Shown: piece after piece, positions 15,531 to 22,854 of the stretch | How the letters are laid out: each line of letters starts with the position of its first letter | How positions within the stretch are numbered: the stretch's first letter is position 1 | NCBI GenBank assembly: GCA_964404825.1 | Contig: CAYOLQ010000055.1 | Span: forward strand, 1-22,854 | DNA: 22,854 bases | Source: JACJXF01 sp964404825 | GTDB lineage: Bacteria > Bacteroidota > Bacteroidia > Bacteroidales > GCA-2748055 | Direction of reading: 5' to 3' | Made by a program: the position numbers and the translations under genes | Notes under the pieces: model-generated | Databases searched by the model: none | Seen by the model: the letters and a program-made list of their open reading frames with translations, nothing else | Told to the model about the DNA's origin: nothing

Positions 15531-15917
15531 GCTAAATCGGTTTATTGTATATTTAAAAATATTACTTTAATTTGCCATTCTTAATCAGTTTATAGACGCT
15601 CTGAAAGCTGGACACAATAGTTAAAGTATTAATAATCAACAGGAAGAGTATCGAATTCTGGTTTTAACCGGTGTGTCCTTTATTCTGGATTCGGGATTGT
15701 AGTTTTCCCGGTATGCATTAAAATAAAGGCATACAGCTGTATAAAAATTTGAAAATAGCTGCAGCCTTAAATCTGGCAAATCTGAGATGTTAAGTTATTT
15801 TCATTTTTCAGCTTTATTTATGCATCTCAGGTAGTTTTTAATAGTTTTTCCACGTTTTTTAATGATTTTATAATAGAAATTAAAAAATTTTTGCAAATCC
15901 CAATAAACCGATTTAGC
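15531..15917. repeat. 387-bp segment bounded by a 17-bp perfect inverted repeat, upstream of the sigma factor
   Basis: GCTAAATCGGTTTATTG (15531-15547) and its exact reverse complement CAATAAACCGATTTAGC (15901-15917) enclose 353 bp. The right arm ends 3 bp before the sigma-factor ATG. Inside are two further inverted repeats: GTATGC (15711-15716)/GCATAC (15729-15734) and CTGAGATG (15782-15789)/CATCTCAG (15823-15830). No reading frame fits inside. Possible readings are an invertible promoter segment, paired operators, or a MITE-like element. No exact target-site duplication is evident. Confidence 0.6.
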
Positions 15918-15920
15918 TAT

Positions 15921-16493
15921 ATGGAAAGCACTAAGCTTATTAATATTCACGACCCGGTCATTATTTCGAATGATGCAAACAGAATCGAATTGAAAGAAAT
16001 CTACCACAATAATTATAATTATCTCTATTATTACGGTCTGAAACTTTCCGGTTCGAAAGAAATAACCAAGGATTGTATTCAGGATTTATTTATCCAGTTC
16101 TGGTTAAATCCCGATCAATTAAATCATGTAAGATCCATTCAGTTTTACCTTCTGAAATGTCTGAGAAGAAGGATATTGAAAATAATTGGTAAGGAGCGAA
16201 GGAATAATATGATTAATAGCTTTACTTATCAAAGTGAAACAGCTGTAAAATCGGTTGAAGAAGAAGTTATTGAAAACGAGAATGACTTTAACCTTGAGCA
16301 AAAATTTGTAAATGCAAGGAAGGAATTGTCTGTGCGCCAGCAGGAAGTTCTTTATCTTAAGTATAATCTTGGTTACAATTACAGCATGATCTGTGAAATA
16401 ATGGAGATTAAGTATCAATCAGTCAGAAATTTACTCAGTGAATCAATCAAATTATTAAGAATTAAACTGGATTCTGAAAACGCAATAATCTGA
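15921..16493 (+). CDS. ECF-type RNA polymerase sigma factor
   Basis: A protein of 190 residues from the ATG at 15921. An upstream TTG at 15891 would add ten residues but lies across the inverted repeat, so the ATG is chosen. Residues about 25-85 match sigma-70 region 2: YHNNYNYLYYYGLKLSGS, then DCIQDLFIQFW. Residues about 130-182 match region 4: ELSVRQQEVLYLKYNLGYNY, then a helix-turn-helix around ICEIMEIKYQSVRNLLSES. The middle linker is acidic. This is the size and layout of the ECF factors that Bacteroidota use to control glycan genes, but no FecR-type anti-sigma gene or SusC-like transducer lies next to it. It probably directs transcription of the glycan-degradation genes downstream on the same strand, which is an inference from order. 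Confidence 0.85.
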   Translation: MESTKLINIHDPVIISNDANRIELKEIYHNNYNYLYYYGLKLSGSKEITKDCIQDLFIQFWLNPDQLNHVRSIQFYLLKCLRRRILKIIGKERRNNMINSFTYQSETAVKSVEEEVIENENDFNLEQKFVNARKELSVRQQEVLYLKYNLGYNYSMICEIMEIKYQSVRNLLSESIKLLRIKLDSENAII

Positions 16494-16534
16494 GTATTGA
16501 AGATTTTCTCATTTACAATCAGTACATTTTCAGC

Positions 16535-16585
16535 TAATCTTCTTCTTTAACAATAGAAACTGAAATTATTATCAGAAGAAGATTA
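16535..16585 (+). promoter_or_regulatory. Hairpin sequestering the ribosome binding site of the 67-residue gene
   Basis: TAATCTTCTTCT (16535-16546) and AGAAGAAGATTA (16574-16585) are perfect 12-bp complements with a 27-base loop. The right arm contains the only purine-rich Shine-Dalgarno-like stretch, and the start codon follows one base later at 16587. Folding would hide the ribosome binding site. There is no T-tract, so it is not a simple terminator. Confidence 0.6.
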
Positions 16586-16586
16586 A

Positions 16587-16790
16587 ATGAACTACAGCAA
16601 AGAGCATATTAATGAATTATGCAGGGAACTCCTTGAATTGGGAATATCAGTTACACCCGAAACCATAGAAATTATTTTGAGGGGGCAGGAAAAGGAATTC
16701 CGGGATATTACTGGAAAACTGAATCCAGCAAAGGAATTTAAACGTTTGCAATCCAAAATTAAACATATAATTAACATTAATTTAACTTAA
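16587..16790 (+). CDS. Small hypothetical protein, 67 residues
   Basis: I do not recognise a family. The product is charged and predicted mostly helical (KEHINELCRELLELGISVTP, then IIEILRG-like and KEFKRLQSKIKHI segments), with one cysteine, no signal peptide and no membrane segment. It is probably cytoplasmic. The purine-rich AGAAGAAG lies 6-13 bases before the ATG, inside a 12-bp hairpin arm. It starts 93 bp after the sigma-factor stop and ends 10 bp before the propeller protein gene, so it is probably co-transcribed with the latter. Its place between a sigma factor and its presumed target suggests a regulatory role, but nothing in the sequence proves this. Confidence 0.6.
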   Translation: MNYSKEHINELCRELLELGISVTPETIEIILRGQEKEFRDITGKLNPAKEFKRLQSKIKHIININLT

Positions 16791-16800
16791 CTACCTGGCC

Positions 16801-18618
16801 ATGAGAAAAAGAATATTATTGTTTTCCGGATCAGTTCTTTTATCCATCTTTCTACATTTATTATCTCCACTTAACGCTCAGTACTATGATTGGCGGGACG
16901 CTAAAAATGGAGTTCCCATATATACAAGCGGGTATATTGATCAGCCCTATGTAGTGGTGCTTAAAGACAGAAGCTGGCTGGTTGTATTCACAACCGGGGA
17001 AGGTGCAGAAGGAACCGGAGGTCAGCACATTGTAGCATCTCTTAGTAAGGATCAGGGAAAAACCTGGTCAGTCCCGGTAAGGATTGAAGAACCCGGAGCA
17101 GAGTCAAAATCATGGGCAATGCCATATCTTACTGATTTTGGCAGAGTATATGTGTTTTATGATTACAACGGTGATAAAATTCATTCACTTGGTGACAAAA
17201 AAAATATCAGGGAAGACATGTTAGGCTGGTATTGTTATAAATACTCCGACGATAATGGTAAAACATGGTCAAAAAGATATCGTTTACCAGTAAGAATTAC
17301 TGATGTCGACAAGCATAATGACTGGAATGGGAAAGTTCAGATTTTATGGGGAATTGGCAAACCTATTGACCTGGATAATGGGATGATGTTCGCTTTTACA
17401 AAAATTGGTATCTATATGCTTGAGGATAATGAAGGCTGGTTTTTCAGATGTAAAAATATAAACCAGGAGAAAAATCCGGATAATTTAATCTGGGAGAATC
17501 TGCCTAATGGCGAAAAGGGTTTAAAGAATGTAGATCTTGGAGGTGTAAACGAAGAACAAAACATAGTACAATTAAGTGATGGAAATGTCTATTGTATGCA
17601 CAGGACCATTTCAGGATTTCCTGCAGAATCTTACAGCTATGATCGGGGTGACACATGGACTCTTCCTCAAATTCCCAGGTATTATGATGGCCGGAAAATT
17701 AAACACCCAAGAGCTTGTCCCAGGATATGGAAATGCGAAAATGGAAAGTATATTTTCTGGCACCATTTTAACGGTACATGGGATTTTATGAACCGGAATC
17801 CTGCCTGGGTAAGTGGCGGAATCGAAAAAGATGGGAAGATCATCTGGTCCCAGCCTGAAATACTTATTTATGAAGAAGATCCTGCAATCAGAATGAGTTA
17901 TCCCGACCTGGTTGAACAGGATGGCAGGTACTGGGTTACCGAAACCAATAAGGAACACGGAAGATGCCACGAGATACCAGCTGCTTTTTTTAATACATTA
18001 TGGTCACAGTTCGATATTAATGAAGTTTGCAAAAAAGGTCTTATTTTAAGCGCAGGTGAGAAGGAAGTTATACCAGGAAAAGAAATTCAGGTACCCTCAT
18101 TTAAGCAAACTGAGTATGCCCAGGGATTCACTATTGATATAGTTGCAAGTATATGCGATCTGCGCCCTGGACAGGAAATATTGAGCGTTCGGGATCAGTC
18201 GGGGAAGACCATTCAGATTACTACAGAAGACTTTGGTGCAATTGGAATGAAGGTTTCCGATGGGCAGAATGTCTACAAATTTGTTTCCGATGCAGGTATC
18301 ATCAAGGCATTTGGCGATAACTCTGTGAGCATATCATTGGATAATAATTCCAGGATTGTACAATTTGTAATAAATGGGATTGTAAATGACGGAGATAATT
18401 ACCGTCAGTTTGGATGGAGTCGTTTTAATGGGAATATTGACCAATTTGGTCCGGCAGTGATGAAAACCGGAAGTCTCATAACAGGACAATTAAGGCCTAG
18501 AAGTGCTGTTAAATTGGTCAGGATATATAATCATCCATTATTAAATACAGAAATCATTGGAAATCATAGGTCTAATGAAACAGTTTTTAAAATTATGTCT
18601 AGAGAAGTAATGCGCTAA
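16801..18618 (+). CDS. Exported sialidase-superfamily (BNR/Asp-box) propeller protein with C-terminal LamG-like domain
   Basis: A 605-residue protein with a signal peptide (1-26, ending LNAQ). Residues about 35-405 form a beta-propeller with three clear Asp boxes: SKDQGKTW (82-89), SDDNGKTW (149-156) and SYDRGDTW (279-286). The sialidase-like EEQNIVQLSDGNVYCMHR (251-268) carries a conserved-type Glu and Arg. Residues about 430-585 look like a concanavalin/LamG-type sandwich. The segment where classical sialidases carry the first arginine of the triad reads YIDQPYVVVLKD here, without an Arg. It may therefore be an exo-glycosidase of another specificity within the fold, or a glycan-binding protein. 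It follows the 67-residue gene by 10 bp and precedes GH20 and sulfatase genes, suggesting action on sulfated amino-sugar glycans. Confidence 0.78.
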   Translation: MRKRILLFSGSVLLSIFLHLLSPLNAQYYDWRDAKNGVPIYTSGYIDQPYVVVLKDRSWLVVFTTGEGAEGTGGQHIVASLSKDQGKTWSVPVRIEEPGAESKSWAMPYLTDFGRVYVFYDYNGDKIHSLGDKKNIREDMLGWYCYKYSDDNGKTWSKRYRLPVRITDVDKHNDWNGKVQILWGIGKPIDLDNGMMFAFTKIGIYMLEDNEGWFFRCKNINQEKNPDNLIWENLPNGEKGLKNVDLGGVNEEQNIVQLSDGNVYCMHRTISGFPAESYSYDRGDTWTLPQIPRYYDGRKIKHPRACPRIWKCENGKYIFWHHFNGTWDFMNRNPAWVSGGIEKDGKIIWSQPEILIYEEDPAIRMSYPDLVEQDGRYWVTETNKEHGRCHEIPAAFFNTLWSQFDINEVCKKGLILSAGEKEVIPGKEIQVPSFKQTEYAQGFTIDIVASICDLRPGQEILSVRDQSGKTIQITTEDFGAIGMKVSDGQNVYKFVSDAGIIKAFGDNSVSISLDNNSRIVQFVINGIVNDGDNYRQFGWSRFNGNIDQFGPAVMKTGSLITGQLRPRSAVKLVRIYNHPLLNTEIIGNHRSNETVFKIMSREVMR

Positions 18619-18737
18619 TAATATCAGTTTAAAAACGGAATTAAGCGGGTTGGGAAATTATCGAATTGATTCAAACTGTTTGCAAATGAAAGTGATATAA
18701 TCAAAATCATTTATTTTGCGTAACCTGATATTCAATA

Positions 18738-18969
18738 ATGGAAACAAAAGTACACGAAAAGAGTACTTCATCCTGGCCCGTTAATTTTTTTAAGTTTGAC
18801 ATCCGTTATTTACCTTAATTTTTTGCGTGAATTCAAGACATGGTATTTAATTGCATTGAGAAAACCTGATCAGGAATTCTTCAGGGAAAATTTAACTTCG
18901 GAAGCTTTTTACGTGATCCCTTACTATATCCTATATCAGGAGAATTTGATCCGGACTTTGCATATCTAA
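18738..18969 (+). pseudogene. Possible frameshifted small gene between the propeller and GH20 genes
   Basis: An ATG frame at 18738 encodes METKVHEKSTSSWPVNFF and stops at 18818. A second frame overlaps it and stays open to 18969, encoding FLSLTSVIYLNFLREF, then KTWYLIALRKPDQEFF and YVIPYYILYQENLIRTL. The two join if one base is removed from the run of seven T at 18785-18791. The fused product would be about 76 residues with one hydrophobic stretch. No family is recognised. It may be a decayed gene, a slippage site, or chance in AT-rich DNA. The rest of the 412-bp gap holds nothing obvious. Confidence 0.28.
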
Positions 18970-19030
18970 AAGTAAACTTTAAGGATATTATTTTGGTCAT
19001 TAACTTAAGAATAACCTATTTCTAATAACG

Positions 19031-20635
19031 ATGAAAAAACTGATTTTCATAACACTGGCATTATCAATTATTGAATTACATGTATATTCACAGGATGTAA
19101 ACATAATTCCCCTTCCAAATTATGTGGTAGAAAAAGAGAGCTTTTATTATATAAACAAGAAAACCACAATTGCCTGCAATCATAGTAATGATACAGTATT
19201 AAAAACTGCTAACTTCCTTGCTTCGGAAATTAAAAGGCAAACCGGTTATTCGATTGAAATTGTGTCTCCCTCTGCAAAGGCATCAAATCGGATAGAATTT
19301 GAAATTCAGGCAATTGATTCCCTGGGAAAAGAGGGCTATATACTTAATGTTTCACCGAACCACATTGAAATAATTGCAGGTACGCAAACCGGATTATTTT
19401 ATGGTATGCAAAGTTTAATCCAGATGCTCCCCTGGGCAAATAAGCCACTAAATAAACTTTCAGTAAAGTGCGCTGAAATTGTTGATATGCCTCGTTTTTC
19501 ATACCGGGGAATGTTACTTGATTGCAGTCGTCATTTTTTCTCAACAGACTTTATTAAAGAACTTCTTGACAATCTTGCCCTTCATAAAATCAATACATTT
19601 CATTGGCATCTTACTGATGACCAGGGCTGGCGTATTGAGATAAAACAATTCCCGGAATTGACAACCAAGGCTGCTTACCGAAATGAAACTTTAATAGGAG
19701 CATATTCTAAAGAAAAGCCTCAGAGATTTGACGGTAAAAGATATGGAGGTTTTTATACACAGGAAGATATAAAAGAAATTGTAAAATATGCAGGTGAAAG
19801 GTTTATAACGGTAATACCCGAAATCGAATTGCCCGGTCATTCCCAGGCCGCAATAGCTGCCTATCCATGGCTGGGTAGTACTGATGAGCCCACGGAAGTA
19901 GCCACATCATGGGGTATAAAACCCTATCTGTACAATCCATTCGATACTACATTTTATTTTCTTGAAAAAGTACTTTCAGAGGTATTTGAGCTTTTTCCGG
20001 GTGAGTATGTTCATATTGGGGGAGATGAAGCAATAAAGGACCAATGGATTGCTAATCCTTTAATTCAGGAAAAAATTCGGGAATTAGGATTGAAAGATGA
20101 GAATGAATTACAAAGTTGGTTTATCAGGCAGATTCAAAAATTCGCTCAATCCAATGGAAAAAAAATCATAGGTTGGGATGAAATTACCGAAGGCGGAGCT
20201 CCAAAGGATGCAGCAATTATGTACTGGAGGAGCCGTAATAAAAGCGCACTGGAAGAAGCTGTTAAAGGGAATCATCCTGTAATTGTAACTCCCTATGAAT
20301 ATTGTTACTTTAATTCACCCCAGGATACTGCTTCAACCGAACCTGTTGCCTGGGGAAAAGTTCTCAGTCTTGATAAAGCATATTCCTTTGAACCTATTCC
20401 TTCTTTTTGTTCCAAGCAACAGGCAAAACAGATAATGGGAGCACAGGCCTGCCTGTGGGCAGAATATATTGCAACACCTGAACTTGCTGAATATATGTTA
20501 TTTCCCCGTTTGGCAGCACTGGCCGAAGTTGCATGGACGAACCCTGAAAGAAAGGATTTTGCAGAATTTTCTGAAAGACTACAAACTCTTAAGAATATTT
20601 ACGGGATAAGAAAAATTAATTATTTCAAAAAATAG
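19031..20635 (+). CDS. GH20 beta-N-acetylhexosaminidase, exported
   Basis: A 534-residue enzyme that removes terminal beta-GlcNAc or beta-GalNAc by substrate-assisted catalysis. Residues 1-20 are a signal peptide. Residues about 24-150 form the GH20b-like N-terminal domain, ending at the GTQTGLFYGMQSLIQML motif. The catalytic barrel begins at YRGMLLDCSRHF (158-169, R159). It includes NTFHWHLTDDQGWRIEI (188-204), PEIELPGHSQAAIAAYP (263-279) and the diagnostic HIGGDE (328-333), with the catalytic pair D332-E333. W382 (GWDE) and W476 (LWAEYI) line the acetamido pocket in known relatives. All key residues are present, so activity is expected. The sulfatase gene follows after 72 bp, and the two probably act in turn on a sulfated glycan. 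Confidence 0.93.
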   Translation: MKKLIFITLALSIIELHVYSQDVNIIPLPNYVVEKESFYYINKKTTIACNHSNDTVLKTANFLASEIKRQTGYSIEIVSPSAKASNRIEFEIQAIDSLGKEGYILNVSPNHIEIIAGTQTGLFYGMQSLIQMLPWANKPLNKLSVKCAEIVDMPRFSYRGMLLDCSRHFFSTDFIKELLDNLALHKINTFHWHLTDDQGWRIEIKQFPELTTKAAYRNETLIGAYSKEKPQRFDGKRYGGFYTQEDIKEIVKYAGERFITVIPEIELPGHSQAAIAAYPWLGSTDEPTEVATSWGIKPYLYNPFDTTFYFLEKVLSEVFELFPGEYVHIGGDEAIKDQWIANPLIQEKIRELGLKDENELQSWFIRQIQKFAQSNGKKIIGWDEITEGGAPKDAAIMYWRSRNKSALEEAVKGNHPVIVTPYEYCYFNSPQDTASTEPVAWGKVLSLDKAYSFEPIPSFCSKQQAKQIMGAQACLWAEYIATPELAEYMLFPRLAALAEVAWTNPERKDFAEFSERLQTLKNIYGIRKINYFKK

Positions 20636-20707
20636 TTGCCTGTTTATTAAATATCAATATGAATGCAAACAATTAAGTTCCAGAAAGTAAAATGAATTTT
20701 CCGGAAT

Positions 20708-22318
20708 ATGAAATTTAAAACTCTGTTGTTGGTATTTTTTGCAATGGTTTTTTTATCAGGAAGTTGTGTTAGTAAACCTGATATTGAAAAACCAAACATT
20801 ATATTTATTCTTGCCGATGACATGGGAATTGGTGACCTGGCCTGCTATGATAATCCATACATTGAAACTCCGGTAATAGATAAACTTGCCCGACAGGGTA
20901 TTAAATTAACAAACTGTTATGCTACTTCATCTTTATGCTCCTCTGCAAGAGGTTCAGTATTTACGGGGAGGTACAATCACAGGACCGGTGCAATTGATGT
21001 TTCCTCCAACAGGGGAATAGACCGGATTGCACTTTCTGAAAAAACTATAGGCGATTACTTTAAAAACGCAGGATATAAAACCGCCCTGATCGGGAAATGG
21101 CAGAATGGTGCGTACAATAATAAGTACCTGCCACAGAACCGGGGTTTCGATCTTTTTTATGGATTTGCAAACGGACACCAGGATTTAAGAGACTGGAACC
21201 TGATGCGGAATGGAATTAATGAAAAATCTGATGGACGATACCTTCCTGATGTAATCAGCCAGGAAAGTGTTCGTTTTATTCAGGAAAATAAGAACAATCC
21301 TTTTTTTCTTTTTATTTCCCAGATTTCTCCGCATAATGCAGGAAAGGTTCCTGATTCACTAATTCATAAATATAATCTTAAAAACGATGGTTCTTATTCC
21401 GAGGATGTAGTCAGGTTGTATGCTATGATCGAAGCAATGGATTCCGGGCTGGGCTGGATCATGGAAAAACTTGATGAACTTCATCTCACACAAAAGACAA
21501 TTATCGTTTTTACCAGTGATCACGGTGGCAATATGACTGGTAAGTTTGACAGGTTTAAGGCAGGCCTGGCTGGAGGAAGTGGTGAGGTACTGGAAGAGGG
21601 AATAAAAGTTCCGGGGATCATTGTCTGGCCGGGGAGCATCAAACCCGGTATTAAAGTGGATGCACCGGTAACCGGGATAGACTGGTTGCCAACTCTTTAC
21701 AGCCTTACAGGCGATCCCGCACCTGACAAGGCCCTTCCTCTGGACGGAATAAATCTCATGCCGGTTTTTCTACAGGAAAAGACGATAGCAATGTCAGACA
21801 GATTTTTATATTTTCAGAAGAACAGGTACACACCCGTTGCACACAGCAATGCTGCAATACGTGCAGGCAAGTGGAAACTTTATTGGCCCGGGGTGCCGGA
21901 AACGATGAAAAAAGACAGCCGTGACAATATTTCTCTTAACAGGGGAAAAACCAATGAACACTGGGAAATGCCAATCGATTATGAATTGCCCGGCTATGAA
22001 AACGTGGTTACTCTCCCTCCTATGCTCTTCAACCTGGAGGAAGATCCGTCGGAACTGCATGATGTCTCCGCTATCCATCCGGAGGTTGCCGATTCCCTGC
22101 GCATCCTCTATAAACGATGGTTTGATTCGGTTTATGCAGATTGGAAAAGATCCTTCGATGAAATCATTGCGTATGATAAGATGTACTGGAAAAACCGTCA
22201 GATTCCCGATCCCCTGGACCTTTATAAAGAGTTCAGGGATTCGGACAGGGTAAAAATGAATCCCGGTGATGATCCGCTTGAGGTTTTCCGGGGTTACTGG
22301 GATTATAACTGGGATTAA
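20708..22318 (+). CDS. S1-family sulfatase, probable lipoprotein, atypical active-site motifs
   Basis: A 536-residue sulfatase of the alkaline-phosphatase superfamily. The signal segment ends at SGSC (C20), suggesting a lipoprotein with a weak lipobox. Metal ligands D37-D38 (ILADDMG) and D271-H272 (FTSDHGG) are present. So are the RGFDLFYGF block (145-153), H209 in SPHN, and a C-terminal IRAGKWKLYW strand (385-393). The residue due to become formylglycine is C77 in CSSARGSVFTGR. The usual motif is C-x-P-S-R or C-x-A-S-R, so the proline or alanine is replaced by serine here. The normally conserved GKWH motif reads GKWQ (129-132), with Gln in place of the His that contacts the formylglycine in characterised sulfatases. 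It may be a divergent subfamily or impaired. It forms a likely operon with GH20. Confidence 0.88.
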   Translation: MKFKTLLLVFFAMVFLSGSCVSKPDIEKPNIIFILADDMGIGDLACYDNPYIETPVIDKLARQGIKLTNCYATSSLCSSARGSVFTGRYNHRTGAIDVSSNRGIDRIALSEKTIGDYFKNAGYKTALIGKWQNGAYNNKYLPQNRGFDLFYGFANGHQDLRDWNLMRNGINEKSDGRYLPDVISQESVRFIQENKNNPFFLFISQISPHNAGKVPDSLIHKYNLKNDGSYSEDVVRLYAMIEAMDSGLGWIMEKLDELHLTQKTIIVFTSDHGGNMTGKFDRFKAGLAGGSGEVLEEGIKVPGIIVWPGSIKPGIKVDAPVTGIDWLPTLYSLTGDPAPDKALPLDGINLMPVFLQEKTIAMSDRFLYFQKNRYTPVAHSNAAIRAGKWKLYWPGVPETMKKDSRDNISLNRGKTNEHWEMPIDYELPGYENVVTLPPMLFNLEEDPSELHDVSAIHPEVADSLRILYKRWFDSVYADWKRSFDEIIAYDKMYWKNRQIPDPLDLYKEFRDSDRVKMNPGDDPLEVFRGYWDYNWD

Positions 22319-22341
22319 TTATTATGGATAATAGATGATGA

Positions 22342-22370
22342 TAAAGAAGACTCTATTCTTTACTTTTTTT
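22342..22370 (+). terminator. Likely terminator after the sulfatase gene
   Basis: TAAAGAA (22342-22348) pairs with TTCTTTA (22356-22362) across a 7-base loop and is followed by CTTTTTTT. It begins 24 bases after the sulfatase stop. The stem is AT-rich, so strength is uncertain. Confidence 0.5.
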
Positions 22371-22445
22371 ACTGGTCGGATGACAGGTTGATGCTCCGAA
22401 AATGTTAAGAGTTTATCAGCATTAGCCATATATTTTGCAATAGAA

Positions 22446-22782
22446 ATGGCACGGCGTCAGCCATTTATATATGTTAGTTTCGATAACATGTATTTCTCCG
22501 AAAATAAAATTTAAGATTTTGCCGCTGAGTTTGTGCAGAACAAAGCCAGTATGTAGTTAAAGGGAATGAAGAATGCATTCCTGGCGTTGGATAATTTTAA
22601 TCCGGCTATATGAATGAGATTCCGAAATCGCTGTTCGGGTTCTTGAATTGAATGAATATCTGGCGTCGTTTTTAAGCTTATTCAAACCTTGTCAGTCGCT
22701 GATTGCACAATGGGACAGGTTGGTTAACATTCATTTTTCCGGCCGGGAACCAGTACAAATCCGAATCTTTTATCTCTTGTAG
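22446..22782 (+). pseudogene. Possible degraded coding stretch with in-frame stops and a frameshift
   Basis: From an ATG at 22446 the frame encodes MARRQPFIYVSFDNMYFSEN and stops at 22514. It continues after that stop with DFAAEFVQNKASM to a TAG at 22554, then LKGMKNAFLALDNFNPAI to a TGA at 22611. A shifted frame is open from 22618 to 22782 and includes VRVLELNEYLASFLSLF. The pieces read more like protein than random AT-rich DNA, but no family is recognised and the reading is subjective. The rest of the gap from 22319 to 22799 holds only the terminator. Confidence 0.22.
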
Positions 22783-22799
22783 TATAAACCATTTGGATC

Positions 22800-22854
22800 A
22801 TGAAAAAACACATTTCTCAATTAGTGATTATTATCACAATTCTTCTAATTAACG
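22800..22854 (+). CDS. Start of an exported protein gene, cut by the window end
   Basis: An ATG at 22800 opens a frame reading MKKHISQLVIIITILLIN up to the window edge. Two lysines followed by a long hydrophobic run look like the start of a signal peptide. Only 18 codons are visible, so the product is unknown. It points the same way as the GH20/sulfatase pair, beyond their likely terminator, and probably has its own promoter. Confidence 0.55.
   Translation, partial: MKKHISQLVIIITILLIN

Noticed and set aside
15891..15920. TTG start adding ten residues to the sigma factor
   Set aside because: The added residues come from the inverted-repeat arm. The ATG at 15921 gives a normal ECF length and cleaner N-terminus.
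1..22854. SusC/SusD pair, CRISPR array, transposase or phage genes
   Set aside because: Looked for in the translated frames and as repeats. None is present in the window.

Overview
The window looks like a chromosomal segment from a member of the Bacteroidota, probably an environmental polysaccharide degrader. The evidence is an AT-rich sequence, type IX secretion (T9SS) C-terminal sorting domains with YPNP motifs, lipoprotein signals typical of the phylum, TAnnTTTG-type -7 promoter elements and a dense set of carbohydrate-active enzymes. No SusC/SusD pair is present, so this is not a complete canonical polysaccharide utilisation locus. The genus cannot be fixed from the sequence alone.

Layout. 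(1) 1-7.74 kb, minus strand: a compact three-gene unit read 7739->2. It encodes a secreted CBM11-like/discoidin/six-hairpin glycosidase, a GPH (MelB-type) sugar:cation symporter with a large periplasmic insertion, and a GH35 beta-galactosidase without a signal peptide. The transporter stop and GH35 start overlap as TAATG. The inferred logic is cleavage outside, import, then cytosolic galactoside hydrolysis. (2) 7.74-8.4 kb: a spacer with a possible 52-residue plus-strand gene that has its own -7 box and terminator. (3) 8.4-12.7 kb, minus strand: a T9SS-exported SBBP-repeat beta-propeller, a tyrosine-rich lipoprotein and a DUF4493-like/lamin-tail lipoprotein. (4) 12.78-14.3 kb, minus strand: a secreted GH5 endoglucanase-like enzyme between two gene remnants, a membrane-protein tail and an orphan T9SS sorting domain. 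(5) 14.4-15.9 kb: an AT-rich region with tRNA-Pro(CGG), its terminator, a 14-bp copy of the tRNA 3' end, several palindromes and a 17-bp perfect inverted repeat whose right arm ends 3 bp before the next gene. (6) 15.9-22.3 kb, plus strand: an ECF-type sigma factor, a 67-residue protein behind an RBS-sequestering hairpin, a sialidase-superfamily propeller protein, a GH20 beta-hexosaminidase and an atypical S1 sulfatase. This suggests use of a sulfated, amino-sugar-containing glycan. (7) 22.3-22.85 kb: a terminator, a degraded coding stretch and the first codons of another exported protein.

No CRISPR array, phage module, defence island or intact insertion sequence was found. The least ordinary signals are the inverted repeat flanking the sigma-factor leader, the hairpin over the ribosome binding site of the 67-residue gene, the possible 52-residue gene, the periplasmic insertion in the transporter, and the sulfatase with altered active-site motifs.
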